The notes under the pieces are model-generated. The model made no database searches. It worked only from the letters and a program-made list of their open reading frames with translations, and was not told the origin of the DNA. Positions 55,133 to 63,940 of a stretch of 64,000 bases of DNA are shown here, piece after piece. Position numbers and translations under genes: made by a program. Position 1 is the first letter of the stretch; each line of letters opens with the position of its first letter. The stretch is from contig NZ_CBDRBL010000007.1 in NCBI RefSeq assembly GCF_965342175.1, positions 68,227-132,226 of the forward strand, read 5' to 3'. Source of the stretch: Actinacidiphila sp965342175 (GTDB lineage: Bacteria > Actinomycetota > Actinomycetes > Streptomycetales > Streptomycetaceae).

Positions 55133-55879
55133 ATGATCCCCTTCCACGACAAGGTCGCCCTCGTCACCGGTGCCGGCACCGGTATGGGCGCGGCCACTGC
55201 CATCCTGCTGGCCGAGCGCGGTGCCAGGGTGACCCTGGTGGGCCGCCGTGAGGAGCCGCTGCGCGACGTCGAGGCCCAGATCACCGAGGCGGGGGGCGAA
55301 GCCCTCGTCCTACCCGCCGACGTCTCTGATGCCAGGGCTGTGCAGCACGTGGTCACCACCACGGTGGAGCGTTTCGGCTCCCTGCACTACGCCGTCAACA
55401 ACGCCGGCATCAGCAGCGAGAACCATGATCTGCCCGACCTGCCCGAAGAGGCATGGGAGCGGACGCTCGCCATCAACCTGTCGTCGATCTACTACGGCAT
55501 GAAGGCCGAACTGCCCGCCATCCACGCCTCCGGGGGCGGGGCGATCGTGAACGTCTCCAGCGTGTTCGCCGATCGTGGCCTGCCGCTGCGGGCAGCCTAC
55601 TCGGCGTCCAAACACGGCATCCGCGGCATCACCCGCTCGGCCGCCCAGGACTGGGCCGCCCGCGGAGTACGTATCAACGAATTGCAGCCCGGGGTCATCG
55701 CCACCCCGATGCTCGACGCCGCGAACGAGGGGGAAGCGGAGGGCATCGCGGCCGCCATCGCAGCCCGGCGCGTGGGTGAGCCCAGGGAGATCGCCACCGC
55801 GGTCGCCTTCCTCCTGTCCGATGACGCCTCTTACATCACTGGCGCCCACCTCGCCGTCGACGGAGGCTTCCTCACCTGA
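55133..55879 (+). CDS. Short-chain dehydrogenase/reductase 2 (glucose-1-dehydrogenase-like)
   Basis: A 248-residue classical SDR. VALVTGAGTGMGAATAILLA is the cofactor loop, ending at Arg-Arg (VGRREEPLRDVE), which suggests NADP preference. AVNNAGISSENHDLPDLPEE, IVNVSSVFADRGLPLR and AYSASKHGIRGITRSAAQDW provide Asn, Ser, Tyr and Lys. The C-terminus ITGAHLAVDGGFLT is that of the 3-oxoacyl reductase / glucose dehydrogenase group. Substrate unknown. It ends 160 bp before the aminotransferase gene on the other strand. Confidence 0.9.
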   Translation: MIPFHDKVALVTGAGTGMGAATAILLAERGARVTLVGRREEPLRDVEAQITEAGGEALVLPADVSDARAVQHVVTTTVERFGSLHYAVNNAGISSENHDLPDLPEEAWERTLAINLSSIYYGMKAELPAIHASGGGAIVNVSSVFADRGLPLRAAYSASKHGIRGITRSAAQDWAARGVRINELQPGVIATPMLDAANEGEAEGIAAAIAARRVGEPREIATAVAFLLSDDASYITGAHLAVDGGFLT

Positions 55880-56054
55880 TTCACCTGCGCACCGACAGCC
55901 GACGATCTCCCGACCGCTGCGGTGCGTCCTCCGCCCAGAGCCCTCCATGCCGTTCCCGCCCGGCACGGAGGGCTCTGGCCCTCCAGCCCCGCCCGCACAC
56001 GATGTGAGCCCGCACCGTCGCACGGGCCATACGGCGACGGGCGCCCCCGCGCGG

Positions 56055-57167
56055 TCAGCGCAACGAAGCCAGCGCCGCGCGCACCCGCTCCACCGCACCG
56101 GCCGTGGTCGACGCATGCGCCGACAGACGGACGGAATCCGCACGCACCGTCGGCGTCACCCCGTGCCCGTGCAGCACCTTCGCGACCTGCGCCGGATCCA
56201 CCCCCGGCACCGCGAAGGACACGATCCCCGCCCGCCCCGCACGGGCCACCGGGGACAGCACCTCCCCGCCGGCCGAGCGGACCGCCTCGATCAGCCCGTC
56301 GACCCGGCGCCCGACGTGCGCCTCGATCGCGGCCACGCCGACCCCCTCGACCAACTCCAGAGCCACCGCGAACGCCGCCGCCGTCACCGGGCTCAGATTC
56401 GTGATGCTCCAGCGCAGCGCGTCCGGCGCGACCGGATGCTCGGCGTCGTCGAAGACGGCGACGTCCTCCACCCCCGTCCACCCCGTCAACGTGGGCTCCA
56501 GCCGCTCCAGGGCCCGGTCCGACAGGGCCGCGAAACCCGTCGCCCAGCTGGCCCGCAGCCACTTCTGGCCGCCCGCCACGACCACGTCCGCCGCCTGCCA
56601 CGGCAGTTCGACGACACCGAACGCCTGCATCGCGTCCACCACCAGCAGCCGGTCCCCGATGACCTCGCGCAGCGCCGCCAGGTCGGCCCGATACCCGGTG
56701 CGGAAGTCGACGGCGCTGATCGACACCGCCACCACGTCGTCGGTCAGCGCGGCGCGCACCGCGTCCGGCGTCGGCGCGCCGTCCAGCCAGCGCGGCTCGG
56801 CACGCCCCAGAGCGGCCGCACGCCGCCACGGGTAGTGGTTGGAGGGGAAGTCGGCCGACGGCACCAGGACGGCGCCGCGGGGCACGCCGAAAGCCGCGTG
56901 GAAGAGCCCGGTGGAGGCGTTGGGCAGCAACGCCACGTGGTCGGTGTCCGTGCCCGCCAGCCGGCCCGCCGCGGCCCGGGCCCGCGGCTCGGCCCGCATC
57001 AGGTCGTTGACGGTCGTGTGGTCGGCCTCCGCCGACGCCGCCAGGGCGGCCGCCGTGGCGTCCAGCACGTCCCGCGAGGGCGGGCCGTAGCGGGCGAAGT
57101 CCAGATAGCCCTCGGGCTCGCCGAAGTGCTCGGCGTAGCCGGTCAACCCGCCCGTGTGGTCCGTCAT
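56055..57167 (-). CDS. Class V aminotransferase-fold PLP enzyme (EgtE-like)
   Basis: A 370-residue PLP enzyme. VALLPNASTGLFHAAFGVPR is the cofactor-phosphate loop, LLVVDAMQAFGVVELPWQAA the Asp that contacts the pyridine nitrogen, and VVVAGGQKWLRASWATGFAA the Schiff-base lysine. The sequence is close to cysteine-desulfurase/kynureninase-like proteins, including EgtE of ergothioneine synthesis, but the other egt genes are not here. Near the C-terminus lies the 85-bp stretch repeated at 53218-53302. Its 5' end is about 25 bp from the SGNH hydrolase stop, both on the minus strand. Confidence 0.87.
   Translation of the reverse strand: MTDHTGGLTGYAEHFGEPEGYLDFARYGPPSRDVLDATAAALAASAEADHTTVNDLMRAEPRARAAAGRLAGTDTDHVALLPNASTGLFHAAFGVPRGAVLVPSADFPSNHYPWRRAAALGRAEPRWLDGAPTPDAVRAALTDDVVAVSISAVDFRTGYRADLAALREVIGDRLLVVDAMQAFGVVELPWQAADVVVAGGQKWLRASWATGFAALSDRALERLEPTLTGWTGVEDVAVFDDAEHPVAPDALRWSITNLSPVTAAAFAVALELVEGVGVAAIEAHVGRRVDGLIEAVRSAGGEVLSPVARAGRAGIVSFAVPGVDPAQVAKVLHGHGVTPTVRADSVRLSAHASTTAGAVERVRAALASLR
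56087..56171. repeat. 85-bp direct repeat, right copy (inside the aminotransferase gene)
   Basis: The intact partner of 53218-53302, differing only at one base (A in place of G). Together they bracket the TetR, SDR1 and SDR2 genes. Confidence 0.95.
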
Positions 57168-57192
57168 GAGTGCGCCGTCCGTCCCGTACTCG

Positions 57193-58512
57193 TCACGCCT
57201 TGGCCGCCACGCCGCCCTTGAGCAGCGACAACTTCACAGTTTCCGCCATGCGCAGATAACCGGCGTCACTGGGGTGCAGGTGGTCGCCGGAGTCGTAGAC
57301 CGGCAGCAGCGCGCCGGGACGCTCCGGGTCCCGCAGCGCCCGATCGAAATCGATCACCTCGTCGAACACCGTGCCCGCCCGGATCGCCGCGTTCACCTGC
57401 TGCCGCACCGCCTCGGCGCGCGCGTTGTAGTTGACGTGCCCCGCGCACGGGGTCAAGGTGGCGCCCAGCACCCGCAGCCCCCGCTCGTGGGCACGCGCCA
57501 CGATCTCCCGCAGCCCGGCGACGATCTCCCGCGCGCCGGTGCGCTGCGGCGGCCGCAGCACGTCGTTGATGCCCAGCTCGACGACGAGCGTACGCACGCC
57601 GGCCTGGGAGAGCGCGTCCCGGTCCAGGCGGCTCAGGCCGCTCGGATTGCCGCCGTACTCGCCGTCCCGCAGCACCCGGTTGCCGCTGATCCCCTCATTG
57701 AGGACGCCGAGCCGCAGCGCGCGGTCGCCAGATCCGCGCAGCCGAGCTGCCAGGCGGTCCGGCCACCGGTGGTTCGCGCCCACCGTGGAGGTGATCCCGT
57801 CGGTGATCGAGTCGCCGAACAGCACCACCGACCCTGCCGCCTGCCGCGTGAAGACGTCCACCCCCGTCACGTAACGCCAGTACGGCGTCGGCGTGGTGTA
57901 CGCGGCGCCGTCGCTGCGCGCGGTGCGCTCACCGAACGCCATGAACGAGGTCTGCTGCGCCCGCGGGTGGTACGTCACCGGGCCCGAGGCCTTCGGGGTG
58001 TACGTCGTGACCAGAAGATCCGCCGCCTGCGGAACGGCCAGCTGCACGGCATCGCTGACGACGGCGCCGCCCGCCGGGACGCGCACCGACGTCCGCCCGC
58101 CGAAGGTCAGCGACCGCATCGAGCCTGCCGCCGCGGACGGCGAACCGGGCGCCGCCGCCACAGCGACCGTCGCCCGCCCGACCAGCAGCGGCGCCCGGCC
58201 GAAGAGGTTGGAGAGGTGGACGCGCACAGAGGTGCCGCCGACGCTGGTGTGCACCACGTTGCGGATCGACCACCCCGGATAGCCGTCCGGCGCGTTCGGC
58301 TCCGGCCCGGCCGGGGCGCCCGACCAGGTGCCCACCCAGGAGCCCGACGCCGCCGGCGCGGCCTGGTGCGGGATGCCGACACGTCCGGCCGCCGACGGCG
58401 GACGCTCAAAGGTGCCGGAGCCGCCGCCGGTGGTGACGAAGATCACAGCAGAGACGCCCATGACCAGCGCGACGATTCCGGCGAGCAGTGCACAACCCGT
58501 CGATCTGGCCAT
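57193..58512 (-). CDS. Secreted SGNH/GDSL hydrolase
   Basis: A 439-residue extracytoplasmic esterase. There is an N-terminal signal or anchor (CALLAGIVALVMGVSAVIFV). A beta-sandwich region comes first (residues about 45-220), with WSGAPAGPEPNAPDGYPGWS and VRVHLSNLFGRAPLLVG. The SGNH domain follows: VVLFGDSITDGITS (block I Ser), GISGNRVLRDG (Gly and Asn blocks II-III), LVVELGINDVLR, and the C-terminal SGDHLHPSDAGYLRM with Asp-x-x-His. It likely deacetylates or de-esterifies a polysaccharide. The ATG at 58512 is chosen from spacing to AGGAG. Confidence 0.9.
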   Translation of the reverse strand: MARSTGCALLAGIVALVMGVSAVIFVTTGGGSGTFERPPSAAGRVGIPHQAAPAASGSWVGTWSGAPAGPEPNAPDGYPGWSIRNVVHTSVGGTSVRVHLSNLFGRAPLLVGRATVAVAAAPGSPSAAAGSMRSLTFGGRTSVRVPAGGAVVSDAVQLAVPQAADLLVTTYTPKASGPVTYHPRAQQTSFMAFGERTARSDGAAYTTPTPYWRYVTGVDVFTRQAAGSVVLFGDSITDGITSTVGANHRWPDRLAARLRGSGDRALRLGVLNEGISGNRVLRDGEYGGNPSGLSRLDRDALSQAGVRTLVVELGINDVLRPPQRTGAREIVAGLREIVARAHERGLRVLGATLTPCAGHVNYNARAEAVRQQVNAAIRAGTVFDEVIDFDRALRDPERPGALLPVYDSGDHLHPSDAGYLRMAETVKLSLLKGGVAAKA

Positions 58513-58687
58513 GCGGTCGTTCACTCCTGCGCTCAAAGGGCGGGAAACCGGCACGATCCGCTGTCGCCATGGTCCCATGAAGGCGTCGGGCCCGCCCGTG
58601 TGCTTTGTCGGACGCCGGGAACCCGTCGTTCGTTCCACTCTCGGAGAGTGTGGTGTGGACGATACGCGGAAGGAGTGGATACGGCGG

Positions 58688-59995
58688 ATGAAAACGGCAC
58701 CGGTGACCGGATCGGGCGAAGACCCGATTCCGGCGTTCTCGTACAGCCCCGCCGACGAGGGCCGGCGGCGCGGCGTACGGCGCATGAAGGTGATCGCCAC
58801 CGGCCTGCTGCTGGTGGCGACGGCCGTCTACGCGCTGGCCAGATGGGCCGAGTCGGCGGGCGCCGGACCCTGGTCCGGCTATGTCGCCGCCGCCGCCGAG
58901 GCGGGCATGGTCGGCGCGCTCGCCGACTGGTTCGCGGTGACCGCGCTCTTCCGCAGACCGCTCGGCCTGCCCATCCCCCACACCGCGATCATCCCCACGA
59001 AGAAGGACGCCCTCGGCCGCACCCTCGGCGACTTCGTCGGCGAGAACTTCCTGTCGCCCGCGGTCGTCCGCACTCGGCTGCGCAAGGTCGGCATCGCCCG
59101 GCGGCTCGGCGCCTGGCTGGAGGACCCCGACCACGCCGACCGCGTCACCGAACAGGGCGCGGCGGCGCTGCGCGGCGCCCTGACCGTGCTGCGCGACTCC
59201 GACGTCCAGGCCGTCGTCGCGGAGGCCATCACCCGCCGGGCCGACTCCCAGGAGATCGCCCCGGGCATGGGGAAGATGCTGGAGCGCGTCGTCGCCGACG
59301 GCGGGCACCGACGGGTGGTCGATCTGGTCTGCGTCCGGGCCCACGACTGGCTGATCGAGCACTCCGACTCGGTGATGCACGCCGTCCAGGGCGGCGCCCC
59401 CGGCTGGACCCCGCGCTTCGTGGACCGCCGCGTCGGCGAACGCGTCTACAAGGAACTCGTGCGCTTCACCGCCGAGATGCGGGACATGCCCGAACACCCC
59501 GCCCGCCAGTCGATCGACCGCTTCCTCGCCGACTTCGCCACCGAACTGCAGTCCGACCCGGACACCCGGGCCCGCGTCGAGAAGCTCAAGAAGGACCTCA
59601 TCGCCCGCAACGAGGTCCAGGACCTCATCGAGTCCGCGTGGGGCTCGGTCCGCGCCATGATCGTCGCGGCCGCCGAGGACGAGCGCAGCGAACTGCGGCT
59701 GCGCGCCCGGGCCTCGCTGCTGTCGCTGGGCGCCCGGATGACGCAGGACCCCCGCCTGACCGCCAAGATCGACGGCTGGCTCGAGGACGCCGCCACCTAC
59801 GTCGTCACCACCTACCGCGACGAGATCACCGCGCTGATCACGGACACCATCGCCGGCTGGGACCCCGAGCAGACCACCCGCAAGATCGAGGCCAACGTCG
59901 GACGCGACCTGCAGTTCATCCGTATCAACGGCACCGTCGTGGGCGCCCTCGCGGGCCTCGTGATCTACACCGTCTCCCGGCTCTTCGCCGGGTAG
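58688..59995 (+). CDS. DUF445 membrane protein
   Basis: A 435-residue protein with an N-terminal membrane segment (MKVIATGLLLVATAVYALAR), a second hydrophobic stretch (GMVGALADWFAVTALFRRPL, a DUF445 hallmark with IPHTAIIPTKKDALGRTLGD), a long helical middle, and a C-terminal membrane helix (VVGALAGLVIYTVSRLFAG). DUF445 proteins are widespread and of unknown function. The ATG at 58688 has GGAAGGAG about 12 bp upstream. It is divergent from the SGNH gene. Confidence 0.88.
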   Translation: MKTAPVTGSGEDPIPAFSYSPADEGRRRGVRRMKVIATGLLLVATAVYALARWAESAGAGPWSGYVAAAAEAGMVGALADWFAVTALFRRPLGLPIPHTAIIPTKKDALGRTLGDFVGENFLSPAVVRTRLRKVGIARRLGAWLEDPDHADRVTEQGAAALRGALTVLRDSDVQAVVAEAITRRADSQEIAPGMGKMLERVVADGGHRRVVDLVCVRAHDWLIEHSDSVMHAVQGGAPGWTPRFVDRRVGERVYKELVRFTAEMRDMPEHPARQSIDRFLADFATELQSDPDTRARVEKLKKDLIARNEVQDLIESAWGSVRAMIVAAAEDERSELRLRARASLLSLGARMTQDPRLTAKIDGWLEDAATYVVTTYRDEITALITDTIAGWDPEQTTRKIEANVGRDLQFIRINGTVVGALAGLVIYTVSRLFAG

Positions 59996-60417
59996 CCGGT
60001 GCAGGGGCGCGAGGCCCCGGCGACCCGGCGACCGCCGTACCGGGCTGGCAGGCCCCGCCGGCCGCGCCCAGCCCGCCGCGCAGGCCCCGGGCCGCGCGCC
60101 GGCGGGGCGCCGCACCGAAGAAGCCACCCCGACCCCGGAACCGTCCCGCCGCCGCTCGTCACGCGACGGCGACCCGCGAAGACGCCCACTCCGGCAGCCG
60201 ACACACAGCCGATACATCGGACCACTCAACGGTCGCCGGCAACACTCCGCCACGCGCGCCCGAATGCACCATCTCCGCCACGAGCAAGGGGTTGCGGACG
60301 CCGCCCCCGCCGCTGGAGGATCAACCAAGACCTCCGATGACCGCCCCCATCGGGCATGACCACGGAGACGCCCCGCCGACACGACCACCCTCACCCCGAC
60401 ACCACCCGGAGAGTCCT
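59996..60417. other. Gap of about 420 bp before the FAH-family gene
   Basis: A GC-rich stretch rich in Pro/Arg codons in every frame, with no steady coding bias. The segment 60200-60300 is somewhat less GC-rich and may carry the promoter for the downstream gene. No RNA gene or operator was recognised. Confidence 0.4.
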
Positions 60418-61275
60418 GTGAAGCTACTGCGCATCGGCCCCGCCGGAGCCGAACGCCCGGCCCTGCTCGACCAGGACGGCACCCTGCGCGACCTGTCCGC
60501 CCTCACCCCCGACATCGACGGCCGCCTGCTCGCCGACGCGGACGCCCTCGCCCGCATCCGCACCGCGGCCGCCGACGGCACCCTCCCCGCCCTCGACGCG
60601 GCCGACCTGCGCGTCGGCCCGCCGCTCACCCGCATCGGCAAGATCGTCTGCGTCGGCCTCAACTACCACGACCACGCCCGCGAGACCGGCGCCGCGATCC
60701 CCGAGGAGCCCATCCTCTTCATGAAGGCCCCCGACACCGTCGTCGGCCCCGACGACACCGTCCTCGTCCCCCGCGGCAGCCTCAAGACGGACTGGGAGGT
60801 CGAACTCGCCGTCGTCATCGGCCGCGAACTGCGCTACGCCGCCGACGACGCGGAAGCCCTCGCCGCCGTGGCGGGCTACGCCGTCTCCCACGACGTGTCC
60901 GAACGCGCCTTCCAGATCGAGCGCGGCGGCCAGTGGGACAAGGGCAAGAACTGCGAGACCTTCAACCCCCTCGGCCCCTGGCTCGTCACGGCCGACGAGG
61001 TCCCCGACCCCCAGGCGCTCGGCCTGCGGCTGTGGGTCAACGGCGACCTCAAGCAGAACGGCACCACGGCCGAGATGATCTTCCCCGTCGCCGAAGTCGT
61101 CCGCTACGTCAGCCAGTTCATGACGCTCTACCCGGGCGACGTCATCAACACCGGCACCCCGGCGGGCGTGGCCCTCGGGCACCCCGAGCCCAAGCCGTAC
61201 CTCCGGGCCGGCGACGTCGTGGAGCTCGAGATCGACGGCCTCGGCCACCAGCGCCAGGCCCTCAAGGACGCGTAG
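60418..61275 (+). CDS. Fumarylacetoacetate-hydrolase-family enzyme
   Basis: A 285-residue FAH-fold hydrolase. IGKIVCVGLNYHDHARETG starts the catalytic domain, LKTDWEVELAVVIGRE supplies the metal-binding Glu-x-Glu and Asp, FNPLGPWLVTADEVPD and GDVINTGTPAGVALG are other marks. Homologs act on 2-hydroxyhepta-2,4-diene-1,7-dioate, acylpyruvates or oxaloacetate; the exact substrate is not readable. The GTG at 60418 is set by alignment with the family N-terminus. A hairpin at 61288-61326 follows. Confidence 0.91.
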   Translation: MKLLRIGPAGAERPALLDQDGTLRDLSALTPDIDGRLLADADALARIRTAAADGTLPALDAADLRVGPPLTRIGKIVCVGLNYHDHARETGAAIPEEPILFMKAPDTVVGPDDTVLVPRGSLKTDWEVELAVVIGRELRYAADDAEALAAVAGYAVSHDVSERAFQIERGGQWDKGKNCETFNPLGPWLVTADEVPDPQALGLRLWVNGDLKQNGTTAEMIFPVAEVVRYVSQFMTLYPGDVINTGTPAGVALGHPEPKPYLRAGDVVELEIDGLGHQRQALKDA

Positions 61276-61287
61276 CCCCTCCCCCCA

Positions 61288-61326
61288 CCGAAGGGCGCCC
61301 GGCGCAGCACCCCGGGCGCCCTTCGG
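61288..61326 (+). terminator. Terminator after the FAH-family gene
   Basis: A perfect 15-bp stem (61288-61302 with 61312-61326) with a 9-nt loop, 12 bp after the stop. Confidence 0.87.
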
Positions 61327-61428
61327 CGCGTCCCCGGCCCTTCGCCGCATCCCGGACGGCGTAACCGTCGTACAAGTGCGTCGTTATTACGTGCGAAAGT
61401 GCAACACGTAATCGCATGGGGGAAATCT

Positions 61429-62073
61429 GTGCCTGTTAGCCCCTACACCCGTGAACGCCTGTCGGACGCCGTTGCAACGTCGCGCACGCTCACCGAGGCG
61501 ATGACCAAGCTAGGGCTGGACCCGAAGAGCCCGACCAGGGGTTACCTGCGGGAGCGGATGAGACGTCTGCGCGTGGACACTTCGCACTTCGAACGGGAAG
61601 GCGGTCGCTGGACACGCGAATTGCTCGCCGAGGCGGTCGCCGTGTCGACCAACATGTACGAAGTGCTCGACCACCTGGGAGTGGACGCCGTCGGCGGCCA
61701 GCACACGCACATTAGCTGACGCATTCGCGGGTTCGGTATCGACACCTCGCATTTCGTCACCAAGGCGCGGGGCGGGGGTCGACGGTCGCCTGACGAACTC
61801 CTGGTCAGGCAGGAAGCCGTGACGGCCCGTCGCGTACACAGTGACCGGCTCAAGAGGGCGCTGCTGGCGAAGGGTGTCGCCGAGCGATGCGCGCTCTGCG
61901 GCACGGAGCCCGTGTGGTGTGGCCGGCCGCTGTCCCTGGAGGTCGACCACATCGACGGCAACTGGCGGGACAACCGCCTGTGCAATCTCCGTCTTCTGTG
62001 TCCGAACTGCCATGCCACGACCGACACGTATCGGGGGCGGGGCAAGCGGCGCTCCCGGAGCACCGCTCAATGA
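61429..62073 (+). pseudogene. HNH endonuclease-like gene with an in-frame TGA
   Basis: A single frame with coding bias runs from the GTG at 61429 (GGGGGAAA upstream) to 62073, broken only by TGA at 61717-61719, codon 97 of 215. Before it is MPVSPYTRERLSDAVATSRT; after it a typical C-terminal HNH module: CALCGT...SLEVDHIDGNWRDNRLCNLR, then LLCPNCHATTD. The repeated unit ending in IDTSHF appears on both sides of the stop, as in the intact paralog that follows. The stop replaces a residue that is probably Arg (CGA changed to TGA). Translation of the downstream half could only arise by readthrough or reinitiation at an internal start such as 61819. Confidence 0.8.
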
Positions 62074-62738
62074 GCGCCGGGGCCCCGTACACCCGCGAAC
62101 TGCTCGAAGAGGCGGCGGCGCGATGCCATTCCATGAAGGAGGTCGTGGCGTTCCTCAACAGAGTTCCCTATGACAAGCTGCATCGCTACCTGTACAAGCG
62201 GTTCAGCGATTACGGCATCGACATCTCCCACTTCCAGGGGCCCACTTACGGCGGCCGCAAACGCCCCCGCCCTACGCCCACGGAACTCCGCGAGGCCGTG
62301 GCGCTCTCCGTGTCCGTGGCCGAGACGCTCCGCCGGTTGGGCAGGCCTGACAACACACGCACCCGAGCGCTGTTCCGTGCCTGGTTGGCCGAGGACGGAC
62401 TGGACACCGGGCACTTCCTCGGACAGGCCCACGGCAACAGGGACAACGACGCCAGGGGCAGGAAGCCCGCGGCCGCCATCCTCGTCGTACGAAACAAGGG
62501 CAACCGCACCAAAGCGGTGCTCCTGCGAAGGGCCCTCGCCGAGATCGGCGTCCCTTCCCGGTGCGCGCAGTGCGGCACCGGCGAGCACTGGCTCGGCAGA
62601 CCGATGACTCTGGAAGTGGATCACATCAACGGCGACCCGCTGGATGACCGAGCGGAGAATCTGCGGCTTCTGTGTCCGAACTGCCACGCCGTCACCGACA
62701 CCTGGTGCCGCGGGGGCAGACGCCCAGCCATCAGGTAA
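62070..62738 (+). CDS. HNH endonuclease-like protein (intact paralog)
   Basis: A 222-residue protein. There are two tandem homologous N-terminal units of about 55 residues, each ending in a D(I/T)(S/G)HF motif (YTRELLEEAAARCHSMKEVV; TPTELREAVALSVSVAETLR), probably DNA-binding. A C-terminal zinc-linked HNH domain follows, with CAQCGT, LEVDHINGDPLDDRAENLRL and LLCPNCH. The ATG at 62070 overlaps the upstream stop by 4 bp (ATGA). The catalytic His-Asn-His pattern is present. It may be a homing or defence-type nuclease, or a housekeeping HNH gene; position next to a tRNA-Leu suggests mobility. Confidence 0.85.
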   Translation: MSAGAPYTRELLEEAAARCHSMKEVVAFLNRVPYDKLHRYLYKRFSDYGIDISHFQGPTYGGRKRPRPTPTELREAVALSVSVAETLRRLGRPDNTRTRALFRAWLAEDGLDTGHFLGQAHGNRDNDARGRKPAAAILVVRNKGNRTKAVLLRRALAEIGVPSRCAQCGTGEHWLGRPMTLEVDHINGDPLDDRAENLRLLCPNCHAVTDTWCRGGRRPAIR

Positions 62739-62755
62739 ACCGCCTTCGATCCCGC

Positions 62756-62785
62756 AGCCGCCACCCGTTACCATGGGTGGCGGCT
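62756..62785 (+). terminator. Hairpin after the HNH gene
   Basis: A perfect 11-bp stem (62756-62766 with 62775-62785) with an 8-nt loop, lying directly before the tRNA-Leu. Confidence 0.75.
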
Positions 62786-62786
62786 A

Positions 62787-62873
62787 GCGGCGGTGGCGCA
62801 ATGGCGACGCAGCAGACTTAGGATCTGTGGCCCTTGACCGGGCTTGAGGGTTCGAATCCCTTCCGCCGCACCA
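62787..62873 (+). tRNA. tRNA-Leu (UAG), CCA encoded
   Basis: An 87-nt class II tRNA with a long variable arm, acceptor stem GCGGCGG with CCGCCGC, anticodon TAG at 62819-62821, and an encoded CCA at 62871-62873. This is not the bldA tRNA, whose anticodon is UAA. Confidence 0.95.
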
Positions 62874-62920
62874 CTTGTGGCCTGCGAATCCAAGGACTGG
62901 GCGCGCAGGCCGCATATCTC

Positions 62921-63529
62921 TCACCCCAGCAGTTCCCGCACCACCGGCGCCAGCGCCCGGAAGGCCTGGCCGCGGTGGCTGATCGCGTTCTTCTCCTCCG
63001 CGGCGAGTTCGGCGCATGTCCGGGACTCGCCGAGCGGCTGGAGGATCGGGTCGTAGCCGAAGCCGTTCGCGCCGTGCGGCTCGAAGCGCAGCGTGCCGAG
63101 GAGGCGGCCCTCGACGACACGTTCGGTACCGTCCGGGAGGGCGAGCGCGGCGGCGCAGCGGAAGTGGGCGCCGCGGTGCGGGGTGTCGATGTCGGCGAGC
63201 TGGGCGAGGAGGAGTTCGAGGTTGGCGCGGTCGTCGCCGTGCTTGCCGGCCCAGCGGGCGGAGAAGATGCCGGGGGCACCGCCGAGGACGTCGACGCACA
63301 GGCCGGAGTCGTCGGCCACGGCGGGCAGGCCGGTGGCCTGGGCGAGGGCGTGGGCCTTGAGGAGGGCGTTCTCGGCGAAGGTGACGCCGGTCTCGGGGAC
63401 GTCCGGGATGTCGGGGTAGGCGTCGGCGCCGACGAGCTCCACGCCGAGTCCGGCGTCGGCCAGGATGGCGTGGAGTTCGGCGACCTTGTGGGCGTTGCGG
63501 GTGGCGAGGACCAGGCGGGTGTGCGGCAT
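62921..63529 (-). CDS. rdgB: dITP/XTP pyrophosphatase (RdgB/HAM1)
   Basis: A 202-residue house-cleaning enzyme that hydrolyses deaminated purine NTPs to the monophosphates. LVLATRNAHKVAELHAIL is the N-terminal substrate loop. DDSGLCVDVLGGAPGIFSAR and WAGKHGDDRANLELLL carry the acidic and metal-binding residues. NGFGYDPILQPLG and NAISHRGQAFRAL close the family pattern. It lies 15 bp after the start of the lipoprotein gene's stop on the same strand. By position it commonly follows rph (ribonuclease PH) in Streptomyces, but that gene is outside the window. Confidence 0.95.
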   Translation of the reverse strand: MPHTRLVLATRNAHKVAELHAILADAGLGVELVGADAYPDIPDVPETGVTFAENALLKAHALAQATGLPAVADDSGLCVDVLGGAPGIFSARWAGKHGDDRANLELLLAQLADIDTPHRGAHFRCAAALALPDGTERVVEGRLLGTLRFEPHGANGFGYDPILQPLGESRTCAELAAEEKNAISHRGQAFRALAPVVRELLG

Positions 63530-63544
63530 GGTCCGATTATCCCG

Positions 63545-63940
63545 TCAGCCCGGGGTGCAGACCTTGGAGAGTTCGGATGCGGCGTCGGCGACGGGGGTGA
63601 TGTCGGGGACGTTGCCGTTCTCGGCGGCCTTCTGTGCGTTCTCGACGGCCTTCTGGAGGTCGCTCACGGCGCTGTTGACGTCGGCGTTGCCGGTCTTGTC
63701 GGAGAGGTCGGCGAGGTCGGCGGCGATCTGGTCGAGGGCGTTGGCGGCGTCCTGCGGGCTGTCGCCGGCGTTGCTGACGGCGTCCTGCAGGTTCTGGACG
63801 TCGGCGGTGATCCGGGCTGCGACGTTGGCGCAGTCGAGGGCCTTGTCGACGGCGTCGACGGCGCTGCAGCCGATGAGGGCGGTGGCGCCGAGGGCGGCCG
63901 CGGTGGCGAACGCTGCGAGGCGGCGGGTGCGTGGGTGCAT
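63545..63940 (-). CDS. Putative lipoprotein, helical
   Basis: A 131-residue protein with a lipoprotein signal (MHPRTRRLAAFATAAALGAT, lipobox ALIGC, Cys25). The mature part is a helical, Ala/Asp-rich repeat-like domain (DVQNLQDAVSNAGDSPQDAA, ALDQIAADLADLSDKTGNAD, SDLQKAVENAQKAAENG), ending with a second Cys. It resembles small coiled-coil secreted proteins of Streptomyces, and no function is known. The gene is upstream of rdgB on the same strand with 15 bp between them. Confidence 0.82.
   Translation of the reverse strand: MHPRTRRLAAFATAAALGATALIGCSAVDAVDKALDCANVAARITADVQNLQDAVSNAGDSPQDAANALDQIAADLADLSDKTGNADVNSAVSDLQKAVENAQKAAENGNVPDITPVADAASELSKVCTPG

Noticed and set aside
59999..60340. 113-codon plus-strand frame between DUF445 and FAH genes
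   Set aside because: Nearly all Arg, Pro and Ala, without third-position bias or a ribosome site.
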